From Lachnospiraceae bacterium (GTDB taxonomy: Bacteria; Bacillota; Clostridia; Lachnospirales; Lachnospiraceae): DNA of 64,000 bases. Below, one piece after another: positions 1 to 8,043 of the stretch. The stretch lies in NCBI GenBank assembly GCA_019421365.1, contig JAHZFJ010000003.1, positions 62,001-126,000 on the forward strand, given 5' to 3'. A program made the translations under genes and the position numbers. The stretch's first letter is position 1; every line of letters starts with the position of its first letter. The notes beneath the pieces are model-generated. The model was not told where the DNA came from. It searched no databases and saw only the letters and a program-made list of their open reading frames with translations.

Positions 1-309
1 TCGATAATCAAAATTCCTTAACGCTACAAGATAAGAACTCTTAATAAAACGTTGTTCTTCATTCTGATATCCTTTAATAATACAAGGAAGATATTCCTCT
101 AGCGCAAGGTCTCCCATTAATAAAGCTGCGTTCTTTCTTGTCTTTGCATCTTCACTCTCTAATAATTCAGGAATTAAGTTTTTCCTTTCACCTATATAAT
201 ATAACAATGCATATTTATTTGATTCATCTTTAATCTCTTGTCTCAATTTACTAAGATTTTGTCTAACTTCGACATTATTAACAATCTTATCAAACGTTTC
301 ACGTACCAT
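1..309 (-). CDS. HEAT-repeat-like protein, N-terminal part (3' end outside window)
   Basis: The frame stays open from an ATG at 309 to the window edge (103 codons), so only the N-terminus is visible. An AGGAG ribosome binding site lies about 5 bases upstream. The segment from about residue 50 reads like paired helices of a HEAT repeat (LLESEDAKTRKNAALLMG, then a second helix pair with LPCIIKGYQ). HEAT repeats are protein-interaction scaffolds. In some Clostridia, proteins with a similar start continue into a methyltransferase domain, but that part is not in the window. The aldo/keto reductase gene ends 104 bases upstream with no terminator between, so cotranscription is possible. Function not assigned. 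Confidence 0.7.
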   Translation of the reverse strand, partial: MVRETFDKIVNNVEVRQNLSKLRQEIKDESNKYALLYYIGERKNLIPELLESEDAKTRKNAALLMGDLALEEYLPCIIKGYQNEEQRFIKSSYLVALRNFDYR

Positions 310-413
310 TTTAATCTCCTATTGTAACAACTTGGATAATCTGTTACTTACTATCTTTATTCAATACCGTTTATTATATCTTTTTCTACGAAAAAAGTAA
401 ACAAATTCGATAT

Positions 414-1541
414 CTATTTGATTTTATCCATATCTGATACAACTTTACTCAAATCCTCACGAATCTTAATTTTTTGTGGACATACCGTTTCACATTTTCC
501 GCAAGAGATACAACGATCTGCACGATTTTCCTCATTAAAGTTAGTGAAATAAGCCCACTTAGCATGAGCATCATTCCCATACATAGCATGCTGATTCCAT
601 ATACCAAAATTCTTTGGAATATCCACTCCCGCTGGACATGGCATACAATATCTGCAAGCAGTACAACCATTCTTAACTCTACTCTTAATTGTAGTAGCTA
701 CCCTCTCAACTACAGCTTCTTCATCTGAGTTTAACGATTTGAATGATGAAAACGTATCAAGATTATCTAGTACTTGATCATATGTTGACATACCACTTAG
801 GACTGTCTTTACATTCTTTCGACTTGCTACAAAACGTAGTGCCCATGAGGCTACCGATGCTTTTGGATCCGCTTCCTTGAAGATAGCAGTTATATCTTCT
901 GGTAGTTCTGCTAAAGAACCTCCTTTAATAGGTTCCATAATTATAACAGGAATATCTAATTTTTCTGTTAATTCATATCCCTTATCACCAGCTTGTTCTT
1001 CCGTATCCATGTAATTATATTGTATCTGACAAAAATCCCACTCTCTATAAGTGATAATTTCTTCGAAAGCATCATAATCATCATGAAAAGAAAATCCTAG
1101 GTATCGAATCTTCCCTTCTTCTTTTAATTGCTCACAAAATTCAACAATTCCCAGTTCCTTCATCTCATTGAATCTATCTCTATTAAGTGCATGTAACAAA
1201 TAGAAATCCACATATTCTTGGCCCAAACGTTCTAACTGTTGCTCAAATATACGCTTAGCATCAGCAACCGATTTAATCTCCCAACAAGGAAGTTTGGTTG
1301 CTAGATAATATGTAGAACGATCATATTTACTTAAAACTTTCCCAACAAAAGGTTCACTGTCACCATTATGATATGGATAGGCAGTGTCTATGTAATTTAC
1401 ACCTTCAGCAATAGCCTCATCAATCATCTTCTCTGATTCTATCTCATCAATTTTACCATCCTCTGAAAGAGGAAATCTCATACAGCCAAATCCAAGTAAT
1501 GAAATTTCTATTCCTAGCTTATCTAACTTTCTGTATTCCAT
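414..1541 (-). CDS. Aldo/keto reductase with C-terminal 4Fe-4S ferredoxin domain
   Basis: A 375-residue NAD(P)H-type oxidoreductase with an aldo/keto reductase TIM barrel (residues 1-270) and a C-terminal ferredoxin-like tail. The expected catalytic tetrad is visible: Asp52, Tyr57 (in IDTAYPYHNG), Lys83 (ATKLP) and His117 (YLLHALN). The tail carries two cysteine clusters, CTACRYCMPCP and CISCGKCETVCP, which fit iron-sulfur cluster binding. This domain order is common in anaerobic Clostridia; the substrate is unknown. The start is set at 1541 because a GGAGG site lies about 6 bases upstream; the frame extends nine codons further, but that start has no ribosome binding site. Cytoplasmic, no signal peptide. 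Confidence 0.92.
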   Translation of the reverse strand: MEYRKLDKLGIEISLLGFGCMRFPLSEDGKIDEIESEKMIDEAIAEGVNYIDTAYPYHNGDSEPFVGKVLSKYDRSTYYLATKLPCWEIKSVADAKRIFEQQLERLGQEYVDFYLLHALNRDRFNEMKELGIVEFCEQLKEEGKIRYLGFSFHDDYDAFEEIITYREWDFCQIQYNYMDTEEQAGDKGYELTEKLDIPVIIMEPIKGGSLAELPEDITAIFKEADPKASVASWALRFVASRKNVKTVLSGMSTYDQVLDNLDTFSSFKSLNSDEEAVVERVATTIKSRVKNGCTACRYCMPCPAGVDIPKNFGIWNQHAMYGNDAHAKWAYFTNFNEENRADRCISCGKCETVCPQKIKIREDLSKVVSDMDKIK

Positions 1542-1635
1542 AATCGCCCTCCTATTTTGTGAATTCACACAGTACTAACATTATTGTCACTATATAATAT
1601 AGTAACAGTTCTATCTCTTAAGTCAAGACAAAAGA

Positions 1636-1682
1636 AACTGTTACATTAGGCAATTTAATAACAATTCCCTAGTGTAACAGTT
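1636..1682 (-). terminator. Rho-independent terminator after the 66-codon gene
   Basis: Arms at 1636-1650 and 1668-1682 pair over 15 bases with one G-T pair, with a 17-base loop. On the minus strand a T-rich stretch follows. It lies about 45 bases past the stop of the small gene at 1725-1925. Confidence 0.65.
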
Positions 1683-1724
1683 CCTATAACCAAATTAATT
1701 CTTCCTAAAAATGTAAACGGATAA

Positions 1725-1925
1725 TTATACATGAAAAAAGCATAAATCTCTTTCATAATTATCGATTTGTTGTTCCAAACTTCTCTTACATGATAAGAGA
1801 AATTTCAAAGTATCTAAATCAACGATCTCTTTTTCTGATAATGATTGAATTGAGCTAATTACATCTTTGTATTCCCCAATTAAAACTCTTTTCCAATCAT
1901 CAAGCTGTTTTGCTGACATACCCAT
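1725..1925 (-). CDS. Small hypothetical protein (66 aa)
   Basis: A short frame with a good AGGAG site about 9 bases before ATG 1925 and a terminator after it, so it is probably a real gene. The protein is mostly predicted helix, with a charged heptad-like pattern (SLSEKEIVDLDTLKFLL, then SLEQQIDNYERDL). The C-terminal helix faintly recalls Spo0E-like phosphatases, but the Spo0E signature is not there, so no function is given. It is monocistronic. Two cysteines do not form a metal-binding motif. No signal peptide or membrane segment is visible. Confidence 0.55.
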   Translation of the reverse strand: MGMSAKQLDDWKRVLIGEYKDVISSIQSLSEKEIVDLDTLKFLLSCKRSLEQQIDNYERDLCFFHV

Positions 1926-2202
1926 ACTATCACTCCTACTCTATTCAGATAATTCTCAAACAATTATACTAATATTATAGCATAAATTCTAAGAATTTCA
2001 ACACAATTGCAAAATTTTCTAACTATTTGCAAACACTTTCGAATAAATATCAATTATTTTGTATTTTTTTCTATTATACATCAAGTTTTTTCTTATAGCA
2101 CATATCTTACAACCATTTATCTACTATTATCCAATTATTCGTTGCCTTTGCCACTGTTTTAAGTCTACTTTAGTGAGTTTTTCCTTTAAATATGCTATTA
2201 CT
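1926..2202. other. Intergenic AT-rich stretch, nothing recognised
   Basis: This stretch should hold the promoter of the 66-codon gene. I see no RNA motif and no additional open frame with a ribosome binding site. The terminator at 2203-2239 closes the stretch. Confidence 0.5.
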
Positions 2203-2239
2203 AAAAAAGGGATAAGGCCAGATATTTGACCTTATCCCT
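2203..2239 (-). terminator. Terminator after the DUF5684 remnant
   Basis: A 10-bp perfect stem (2208-2217 with 2230-2239, AGGGATAAGG and its complement) with a 12-base loop. On the minus strand the stem is followed by a run of six T. It sits about 55 bases past the stop at 2294. Confidence 0.8.
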
Positions 2240-2293
2240 ACTATAAGCTTTTTATCATTAAATTATTCATTACTTTATTCATTAGATTTCTGA

Positions 2294-2572
2294 CTAATAA
2301 CTCCCTATATACTCTGCTTCGCCAAATGCAAGTATAGGTAAAAAAATCATGTTTAGAAATATCAGACCTATCGCAAAACCAATTCCCTTGCCAAATACCT
2401 GAGCTAATTTTATCAAAGTAACAATACCAATTACTATATTAACTACAGGGACAAGCAACAATAGCGAATACCAACCATTTCCCCATGTAATTTTATAGAA
2501 AATATATGTGTTATACAATGGTATTATGCATTTCCAACCTGCCTCATCAGCCTTATTAAAAACATACCACAT
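2294..2572 (-). pseudogene. DUF5684-like membrane protein, probably N-terminally truncated
   Basis: The 92 residues carry the recognisable core of the DUF5684 membrane family: KADEAGWKCIIPLYNTY, two hydrophobic segments (about residues 33-55 and 66-86) and FGKGIGFAIGLIF. Family members normally have one more hydrophobic helix before the K-A-G-W motif. Here the frame is closed by a TAA 13 codons upstream of the first ATG, and there is no clear ribosome binding site before that ATG. The preceding sequence in the other frames does not encode a membrane helix. I read it as a truncated gene that kept its terminator. It could still be expressed from a weak start. Function of the family is unknown. 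Confidence 0.6.
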
Positions 2573-2696
2573 AGATTCTTTTGTATTCTTAATATAACTT
2601 AAGTAATGTTAATATCTATATTAGATTTACTTTTAACCTTCATCTAATCAATAACCTTAACAGGCAAAAACAAAATATAACACCAAAGGGCAGTAC

Positions 2697-2742
2697 AAAA
2701 AAATGTAACCTAGGCTATGTGAATAACCTAGGCTACATTTTC
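2697..2742 (-). terminator. Terminator of the tRNA-Leu gene
   Basis: Arms around 2697-2714 and 2726-2742 pair (AAATGTAACCTAGGCT against its near-complement, two G-T pairs). A seven-base T run follows on the minus strand. It starts 16 bases past the tRNA 3' end. Confidence 0.8.
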
Positions 2743-2757
2743 TACTTATTTTATGAG

Positions 2758-2842
2758 TGCAGTTGACGGGACTTGAACCCGTACGAGCGCAATGCTCACT
2801 AGATCCTTAGTCTAGCGCGTATGCCAATTCCGCCACAACTGC
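2758..2842 (-). tRNA. tRNA-Leu, anticodon AAG
   Basis: An 85-base cloverleaf on the minus strand. The acceptor stem GCAGTTG pairs with CAACTGC and A is the discriminator base. The anticodon stem TAGA/TCTA encloses the loop CTAAGGA, giving anticodon AAG. A long class II variable arm (GAGC...GCTC) fits leucine, and the T-arm contains GGGTTCAAGTCCC. The 3' CCA is not encoded. A genomic A at position 34 is unusual for bacteria outside tRNA-Arg(ACG) and would need deamination to inosine to read CUC and CUA. The gene stands alone, with its own consensus promoter and terminator. Confidence 0.95.
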
Positions 2843-2859
2843 TCATCAGTACGAGAAAT

Positions 2860-2888
2860 ATTATATCCCTTGTGGGCTTCCTTGTCAA
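2860..2888 (-). promoter_or_regulatory. Consensus sigma-A promoter for tRNA-Leu
   Basis: A perfect TTGACA (2883-2888) and a perfect TATAAT (2860-2865) on the minus strand are separated by 17 bases. The start point would fall about 10 bases before the tRNA. Confidence 0.9.
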
Positions 2889-3020
2889 TATTATTTATAT
2901 AATTATTTTAATTTAATTTTTATTAATTGAAAATTTAACTTTCACAAATTTATATCTAGCAGTTAAGTCAATATACCTGCCTATCAACTATTATAAACCG
3001 AGTGTACCCAGAAAACTTGA

Positions 3021-3061
3021 AAAGGAAGTAAGAAAAATTACTTTTTCTTCTTACTTCCTTT
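3021..3061 (-). terminator. Terminator of the SpoIID-domain gene
   Basis: A 14-bp perfect stem (3021-3034 with 3048-3061) lies 36 bases past the stop of the upstream gene, followed by T-rich sequence on the minus strand. Confidence 0.85.
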
Positions 3062-3096
3062 TTCTTTGTTGTTACTGCAATTTGATTGCTATCTAA

Positions 3097-5469
3097 CTAT
3101 TCATATATAGAAGCAATATTAACTCCTGTGTAATAATGTTCTAATATTTCTTCATATTTGAAACCGTCTTCAACCATTGCTTTAACACCATTCTGGCTCA
3201 TGCCAACGCCGTGTCCATAACCACCGCCACGAATCTTATAGCCTGTTAGCTTATCATCGCTCTTAATTTCATCAATAATAATGAAAGCACTTGGTAATAA
3301 GCTCATATTAGAAATCTTACTATCATCTTTTCGAACTACGTCATTTCCACTTGGCGATAACAAAATTCGTATATTATATTCAGATATTACTTTTACAGTA
3401 TTCTTAGAACCTTTGATAATAATTTCTGTAGCTACGCCTCCTGTTGCACGTTTGGTAATAGTAATACTCTTAATGTTACCTACTGTGTCAATTGGAGTAC
3501 TTACATATTTACCATCAACAAGTGTTAAAATCAATCTGCTATTCGCATTATATCTTGATTTTAATTTTGCATCGATTGTTTTCTTAATATCATCTAAAGA
3601 TATCTTAGTCTGCCAACGATACCAAGCAAAATCGCTATCATATGTATCGTAGTCATCATTGATTATAAAATCTCTGAAATTCTTTTCTTCCGTCAAATCT
3701 AATTCTTCCGTTTTATCCTCATCAACTTGTAATTTTCCTGTCAGATATTCTAACGGTGTATTGTTCATCCACACTTCGCTTGCACTTGATGTATAACCAC
3801 TAGAAGTTGAGAAATAATAAGCCGTGATAACCTCTCCATCATAATCTAATACTTTACCATAAGTATCCTTAACTGCTGCAATAGAAGACTCATTCTCTTC
3901 CACGTTATTATAAACCTGGAACGATGTACTATCGTCGACATGTGCGCCATATTCACTATACTGATTAGTAAGTAATTGATTATAAGCATAACTTCTTGCA
4001 CAAACGGCTTGCACTTTCAGAGCTTCTTTTCCATATGAAGTAGGCATCTCACTAGGAACTACACTGTATAAATATTCTTCTAAAGGTAATTCATTAACAA
4101 TAGTTAAACCTTGATCATAGGAAACGATTTCTAATGAACCTCTATAACTTGGAGTGCCATATGCTCTTTCAATAGAAGAAACAGTTATTTTACCATCTTC
4201 CGTAGTTTCCACTCGTAATCTTCCCTCATCTAACATCTTACTCGTTGGCTTAATTGTCACTTTTTCCTTCGCATCGTATTTCTTAGTTTTCTTACCATAT
4301 GTGATTGTAAATGGTTCATCGGATGTCAACACAACATTATTATGGAAGATGTCTTTGAATCCCGTAGTCTTTAATAATACTCGGATATTCTCAGCTTTGG
4401 GACTCTCTTTAATTAACGCTGCGCTTATTTTATCATTGGATATAACAAAATCTGTAACAGAATACCCTACAAGTACTGAGCTACTAACTTTTGACTCAAT
4501 ATCACCGTATATTTTATAGATTCTATAATTATCTTCAAGATATATCTTACCGTAATCCTCTATTTCAATATATTCTTTGGTAGCAGCAAGTACTTTTCCT
4601 GTGATTCGATTTGGCTTAACAGATACCTTGGTAATCTTTTGATTACTTATTATTAAGTCACCAGCGACATTTGTAATCTCTTCTGCTAATACATTCTCTG
4701 TTTGAAAGGTTTTCTCTACACCATTGATAAAAACTGATACACTCTTTTTTTTACCATCAATAATCCAGACATTCTCAAGTGATATCGTGTCCTCCTTTAC
4801 TTGCTTAATCGCTAAGATTTCATCTCCTCTAACGATAGCAGTAACCGTTTGATTTAAGCAGCTTTCCAACGATATTCCATCACTTTGATACGTTTCATCT
4901 TCTCCTACGACTTTCCACTTATCTTCCTTCTTATCACTACCAGCCATTACAACGAAAATATCTTGCTCACTAGGAACATAATTATATATCTCTGTACAAA
5001 TATATTCATATACAGATAACCAATTGGTAGCGCTTATTTTGTTACTTAAGATATCATCAGTTAGATTAAATCGAAGACGTTTATAGTCTGTTAATTGTAA
5101 TTTTTCTAATATTTGCTTTGCTTCTCCATATGTAAGGGCATCATTTGGACGAAAATTCTTATCTTCCTCCATTAATTCTAATATGGTAACTGCATTGATG
5201 TATTTATCATACCATTTATCCACTCCCGTATCTTTATATGTAATAACTCGATCTAATTGTTCACATTCTTCTCTCGTATATGCGGCAAAACTGATCATCT
5301 TGGCAACTTGTGCACGAGTTATTGTTTCCTCCAACGGATTTTGAACTTGATCATTCCCACTATTGTTGGTATCTATCGGACCTGAACTTCCATTTCTTAA
5401 AAAGATACCACATATTATAATGATACAAAGTATAATTAATACTAATTTACGTTTCATACAACTACTCAT
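3097..5469 (-). CDS. SLH-like plus SpoIID/LytB-domain surface protein
   Basis: A 790-residue exported or membrane-anchored protein. Residues 5-25 form one hydrophobic segment, then a Ser/Gly/Asn-rich linker. Residues 50-125 match an S-layer-homology-type repeat (ITRAQVAKMISF ... WYDKYINAV ... ITRAQ-like second half). The middle (130-430) is unassigned. Residues 440-790 are a SpoIID/LytB domain: LPLEEYLYSVVPSEMP, a long central part with STSSGYTSSASEVW, and the C-terminal GGGYGHGVGMSQNG. SpoIID proteins are lytic transglycosylases acting on peptidoglycan during sporulation; LytB relatives modulate autolysins. It is much longer than canonical SpoIID (about 340 aa) and not next to spoIID-locus genes, so it is probably a wall-associated paralogue. 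The start is ambiguous: ATG 5469 is one base from GGAG, ATG 5457 thirteen bases. Confidence 0.85.
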   Translation of the reverse strand: MSSCMKRKLVLIILCIIIICGIFLRNGSSGPIDTNNSGNDQVQNPLEETITRAQVAKMISFAAYTREECEQLDRVITYKDTGVDKWYDKYINAVTILELMEEDKNFRPNDALTYGEAKQILEKLQLTDYKRLRFNLTDDILSNKISATNWLSVYEYICTEIYNYVPSEQDIFVVMAGSDKKEDKWKVVGEDETYQSDGISLESCLNQTVTAIVRGDEILAIKQVKEDTISLENVWIIDGKKKSVSVFINGVEKTFQTENVLAEEITNVAGDLIISNQKITKVSVKPNRITGKVLAATKEYIEIEDYGKIYLEDNYRIYKIYGDIESKVSSSVLVGYSVTDFVISNDKISAALIKESPKAENIRVLLKTTGFKDIFHNNVVLTSDEPFTITYGKKTKKYDAKEKVTIKPTSKMLDEGRLRVETTEDGKITVSSIERAYGTPSYRGSLEIVSYDQGLTIVNELPLEEYLYSVVPSEMPTSYGKEALKVQAVCARSYAYNQLLTNQYSEYGAHVDDSTSFQVYNNVEENESSIAAVKDTYGKVLDYDGEVITAYYFSTSSGYTSSASEVWMNNTPLEYLTGKLQVDEDKTEELDLTEEKNFRDFIINDDYDTYDSDFAWYRWQTKISLDDIKKTIDAKLKSRYNANSRLILTLVDGKYVSTPIDTVGNIKSITITKRATGGVATEIIIKGSKNTVKVISEYNIRILLSPSGNDVVRKDDSKISNMSLLPSAFIIIDEIKSDDKLTGYKIRGGGYGHGVGMSQNGVKAMVEDGFKYEEILEHYYTGVNIASIYE

Positions 5470-5485
5470 GCTCCTTTCAATCTCT

Positions 5486-5512
5486 GGAGAAATTGTGCTA
5501 ACACAATTCTCA
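5486..5512 (-). other. Hairpin in the leader of the SpoIID-domain gene
   Basis: GAGAATTGTG and CACAATTTCTC can pair around a TTAG loop with one bulged T. It lies between the promoter and the ribosome binding site; no T run follows, so it is not a terminator. Confidence 0.4.
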
Positions 5513-5536
5513 CCTGACTTTCATCCATTAAGTCAT

Positions 5537-5565
5537 ATTCTATACTGCACGTCCACATATGTAAA
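5537..5565 (-). promoter_or_regulatory. Sigma-A-type promoter of the SpoIID-domain gene
   Basis: TTTACA (5560-5565) and TAGAAT (5537-5542) on the minus strand, 17 bases apart, about 70 bases before the start codon. The match argues for vegetative expression rather than a sporulation sigma factor. Confidence 0.6.
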
Positions 5566-5768
5566 TATATTATATTACCCATTTGATTATGATAACAATT
5601 GGATTAAAATTGAGGTTACTAGTTTATTATTAAAATGTAGTATATTGGCTTTTTGATGTTGATTCTTAGTCAATTCAGTAAGTCTCTTGATTTTACCACA
5701 TTAAACTATTACAATAGTAGTGTTGTTAATTTTAAAACACATCACACACTTATTTATTGGCTATAAGC
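5566..5768. other. Intergenic stretch between divergent transcription units, nothing recognised
   Basis: AT-rich spacer between the SpoIID-gene promoter and the terminator of the agr operon. A 72-codon plus-strand frame at 5720-5938 runs through the terminator and antisense to agrD and has no ribosome binding site, so I do not call it. Confidence 0.5.
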
Positions 5769-5810
5769 AAAAAAGAAGGACAATAACAATTGTTATTGTC
5801 CTTCTTTTTT
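5769..5810 (-). terminator. Terminator of the agr-like operon
   Basis: A near-perfect palindrome of 42 bases (A6 GAAGGACAATAAC ... complement ... T6). It can terminate transcription in either direction; only the minus strand has a gene ending here (agrD, 92 bases upstream). Confidence 0.9.
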
Positions 5811-5901
5811 GTCTAAGAAATGCAAAGTTGACTAACGTCATAATTAGGGTGATTTACTACTTATGGTGGTTAACCATTGTGCTTATGAATATTTTACAAT
5901 A

Positions 5902-6030
5902 TTATTTCTTTAATTTCTTTAATTCAACTGGTTCTTGAGGTTGGTAACAACCAAACCATGATTTGTTGCTACTAGCACTCTTAGCTGACATCATACCAAC
6001 TTTTGCTACCGTATTAAGTACTTTCTTCAT
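5902..6030 (-). CDS. agrD: AgrD-like cyclic peptide autoinducer precursor (42 aa)
   Basis: A 42-codon gene with GGAGG about 8 bases before ATG 6030. The layout is that of AgrD precursors: an amphipathic N-terminal leader (MKKVLNTVAKVG), a central segment WFGCYQPQ with the single cysteine (Cys28), then a charged tail EPVELKKLKK. In this family AgrB cuts after the ring residue and the cysteine closes a thiolactone, so the likely ring is C-Y-Q-P-Q with a short N-terminal tail; that is inference by position (compare the EP after the ring in staphylococcal AgrD). It overlaps the end of agrB by 17 bases, so the two are translationally linked. Confidence 0.9.
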   Translation of the reverse strand: MKKVLNTVAKVGMMSAKSASSNKSWFGCYQPQEPVELKKLKK

Positions 6031-6613
6031 TGTATATTTCCTCCTCTCTACTAAGAAGTTGTTGTATCACTATAAGCACCGCTACAACAAACAGTGTAAT
6101 AGCCATAGTTAAGGCAACTCTGAAACAAACAAAGCTTAGGATTAGAATTAAGATTGTCCATACCGCAGATAATAATAAAATTTTCTCCCGAAACTTTACT
6201 TCCTCTGCTTTACTTATCTGCTTCTTAGAATCTGGTACGGGTGCAAATTTAAGAATGACAGATAAATAAAATAGGACAAATACTACAATTGTGTAATCTC
6301 TTTTAGAAAAAATAATCGCTTCAATTAATGTTATTGTAATTATAAAAACTAAAGCTAAAACCAAATTACACTTCAGATACGACTGTGCATGATAACCACC
6401 ACTGTGAACACGAGTCAAAGCAAATACCACAAAAAACACGATTGACTGCCAGCCTTGATGAAAAATTACACCTAATATAACTATTAGGATAAAATTCACC
6501 ATCGAAGCAATTAATGCTTCATAACCATATATATAGATTGGTATATCCTCCCTAGATATAATCTCTCTATTAACTAAAAAAATGGTTAATTTATTGGCTA
6601 TTTTGGTAATCAT
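6014..6613 (-). CDS. agrB: AgrB-like accessory gene regulator protease
   Basis: A 199-residue polytopic membrane protein with about five or six hydrophobic segments. It is the peptidase that processes and helps export the AgrD peptide. The AgrB catalytic pair is present: His75 in SGGYHA and Cys82 seven residues later, the same spacing as His77/Cys84 of the staphylococcal enzyme. The start at 6613 is chosen because GGGAGGAAG lies just upstream; a further in-frame ATG at 6634 has no such site. It follows the kinase gene by about 90 bases and overlaps agrD, completing an agr operon in the order response regulator, kinase, B, D. Confidence 0.93.
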   Translation of the reverse strand: MITKIANKLTIFLVNREIISREDIPIYIYGYEALIASMVNFILIVILGVIFHQGWQSIVFFVVFALTRVHSGGYHAQSYLKCNLVLALVFIITITLIEAIIFSKRDYTIVVFVLFYLSVILKFAPVPDSKKQISKAEEVKFREKILLLSAVWTILILILSFVCFRVALTMAITLFVVAVLIVIQQLLSREEEIYNEEST

Positions 6614-6705
6614 TTGACTTCCTCCCATAGACATATATTAACCTTTTTCCCTATTCTTTTCAACACTTGAGACACGACTGGTATCCCTAGGTACATAATT
6701 GGTAG

Positions 6706-8043
6706 TTATAATTCCTTTAATCCCATTTTTAGTGTTATTTGAAACTCTATTTCGTTGTTATTTTCCGAAATTTCCATTAATCCGTCATATTTATCCACTA
6801 TATCTCGTATACTTATTATACCTAATCCATGATTCAACTTATCCTTTTTGGTAGTAAAGAAATTAGGATTCTTCTTTATTACTGATTCCTTTATAGTATT
6901 CCGTAATATGATTATTAGATAATTCTTCTTTCTCATAACCTCAAATACTATTTTCTTTTCTGCTTCTAGATCCTTTGTTGCTTCTATCGCATTATTCCAA
7001 AGATTCCCTAACATAACACAGATATCTAGTTCATCAAAATCATCAAAGTCAGATAATATTTTATAATCAACTTTTATTTCGTTACTATTACATAAATGTA
7101 ATTTATTGTTTAAAACTGCATTAATCAATGAACTATTCGTAACGATAGTGTAATTTATTGGCTTAATAACATTAATACAGATATTATGAAGATAATCCTC
7201 GGCACTTTTATACTCACCTGATTGCATTAATGCAAGGCAGGCCTCCATATAATTTCGCATATCATGTCTTATTTTTCGTATTTCCAGATTCCTATTTTCA
7301 AACTCTTCATACGCTTGTTTCTGCTGTTCTAATTGTAATTTGACAAGTTCATACTGTATCTTTTCTTTGTTATCCTTTTCTATCTTCAAATAAGACACGT
7401 AAGTTAAAACATTGATTATGATAAGCCCAAAAACAGCTATAATAAAGTATATATTACTACTGTTATATTCTTCGATTCCTAATTTTGTCTCCTTATCAAA
7501 TATAAAAACCGAGATTAGTAAACTTGAAAAAAATATTGAAATGATTGCAATAACTTCACTCTTCTTGAAAACAAAACTACTTTTAGGACTTAATCTCGCA
7601 ATTAGAGACATACATAATATAAAACCACCCTTTGTAATTACCAATAAAAGCGCCCTCGTAGCATTCCGTTCAAATATTAATGTATTCATAGATGAATTAG
7701 TGATTATTGAAAAAATATATAATGAAACTGAATTAATAACCACTATAAAAACAAATGGAACCATTGAAGTAAATACAGTACTAACTAAAGAGCCCGTTAA
7801 AAAGAATAATCCATATAAGATACATATAATAATAGCTAATATCATGAACAAAATTTCAAAATCCGCGAAGTATGTACCCATATAACTAGCCAAACATAAA
7901 AATGCTGTAAAACCGCAAAGGCTTATTCTCCTATATTTTATAGCTATATGATCTTTAAATCCTAAATAATATGCCATAAAATAAAGCATAACAAAATTTT
8001 CGATTATACTTGGCATCCAATCAAAAGCGATATCTTCAATCAC
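6706..8043 (-). CDS. agrC: AgrC-like GHKL sensor histidine kinase
   Basis: A 445-residue membrane kinase, probably the receptor for the peptide made by the downstream agrBD. Residues 1-215 contain six to seven hydrophobic segments. A coiled-coil linker (221-255) leads to the dimerisation helix with the phospho-acceptor His260 in RHDMRN, then a GHKL ATPase domain with N-box LGNLWNNAIEA and G-box NHGLGI. The start is GTG at 8043, with AAGGAG nine bases upstream. The GTG shares one base with the TAG stop of the response regulator, so the two proteins are probably translated in fixed ratio. Confidence 0.9.
   Translation of the reverse strand: MIEDIAFDWMPSIIENFVMLYFMAYYLGFKDHIAIKYRRISLCGFTAFLCLASYMGTYFADFEILFMILAIIICILYGLFFLTGSLVSTVFTSMVPFVFIVVINSVSLYIFSIITNSSMNTLIFERNATRALLLVITKGGFILCMSLIARLSPKSSFVFKKSEVIAIISIFFSSLLISVFIFDKETKLGIEEYNSSNIYFIIAVFGLIIINVLTYVSYLKIEKDNKEKIQYELVKLQLEQQKQAYEEFENRNLEIRKIRHDMRNYMEACLALMQSGEYKSAEDYLHNICINVIKPINYTIVTNSSLINAVLNNKLHLCNSNEIKVDYKILSDFDDFDELDICVMLGNLWNNAIEATKDLEAEKKIVFEVMRKKNYLIIILRNTIKESVIKKNPNFFTTKKDKLNHGLGIISIRDIVDKYDGLMEISENNNEIEFQITLKMGLKEL

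Noticed and set aside
1725..1925. Assignment of the 66-residue protein to the Spo0E phosphatase family
   Set aside because: Length and helices fit, but the family signature around LSQxLDxLI is not present.
5720..5938. 72-codon plus-strand open frame
   Set aside because: It crosses a terminator, lies antisense to agrD, and has no ribosome binding site.
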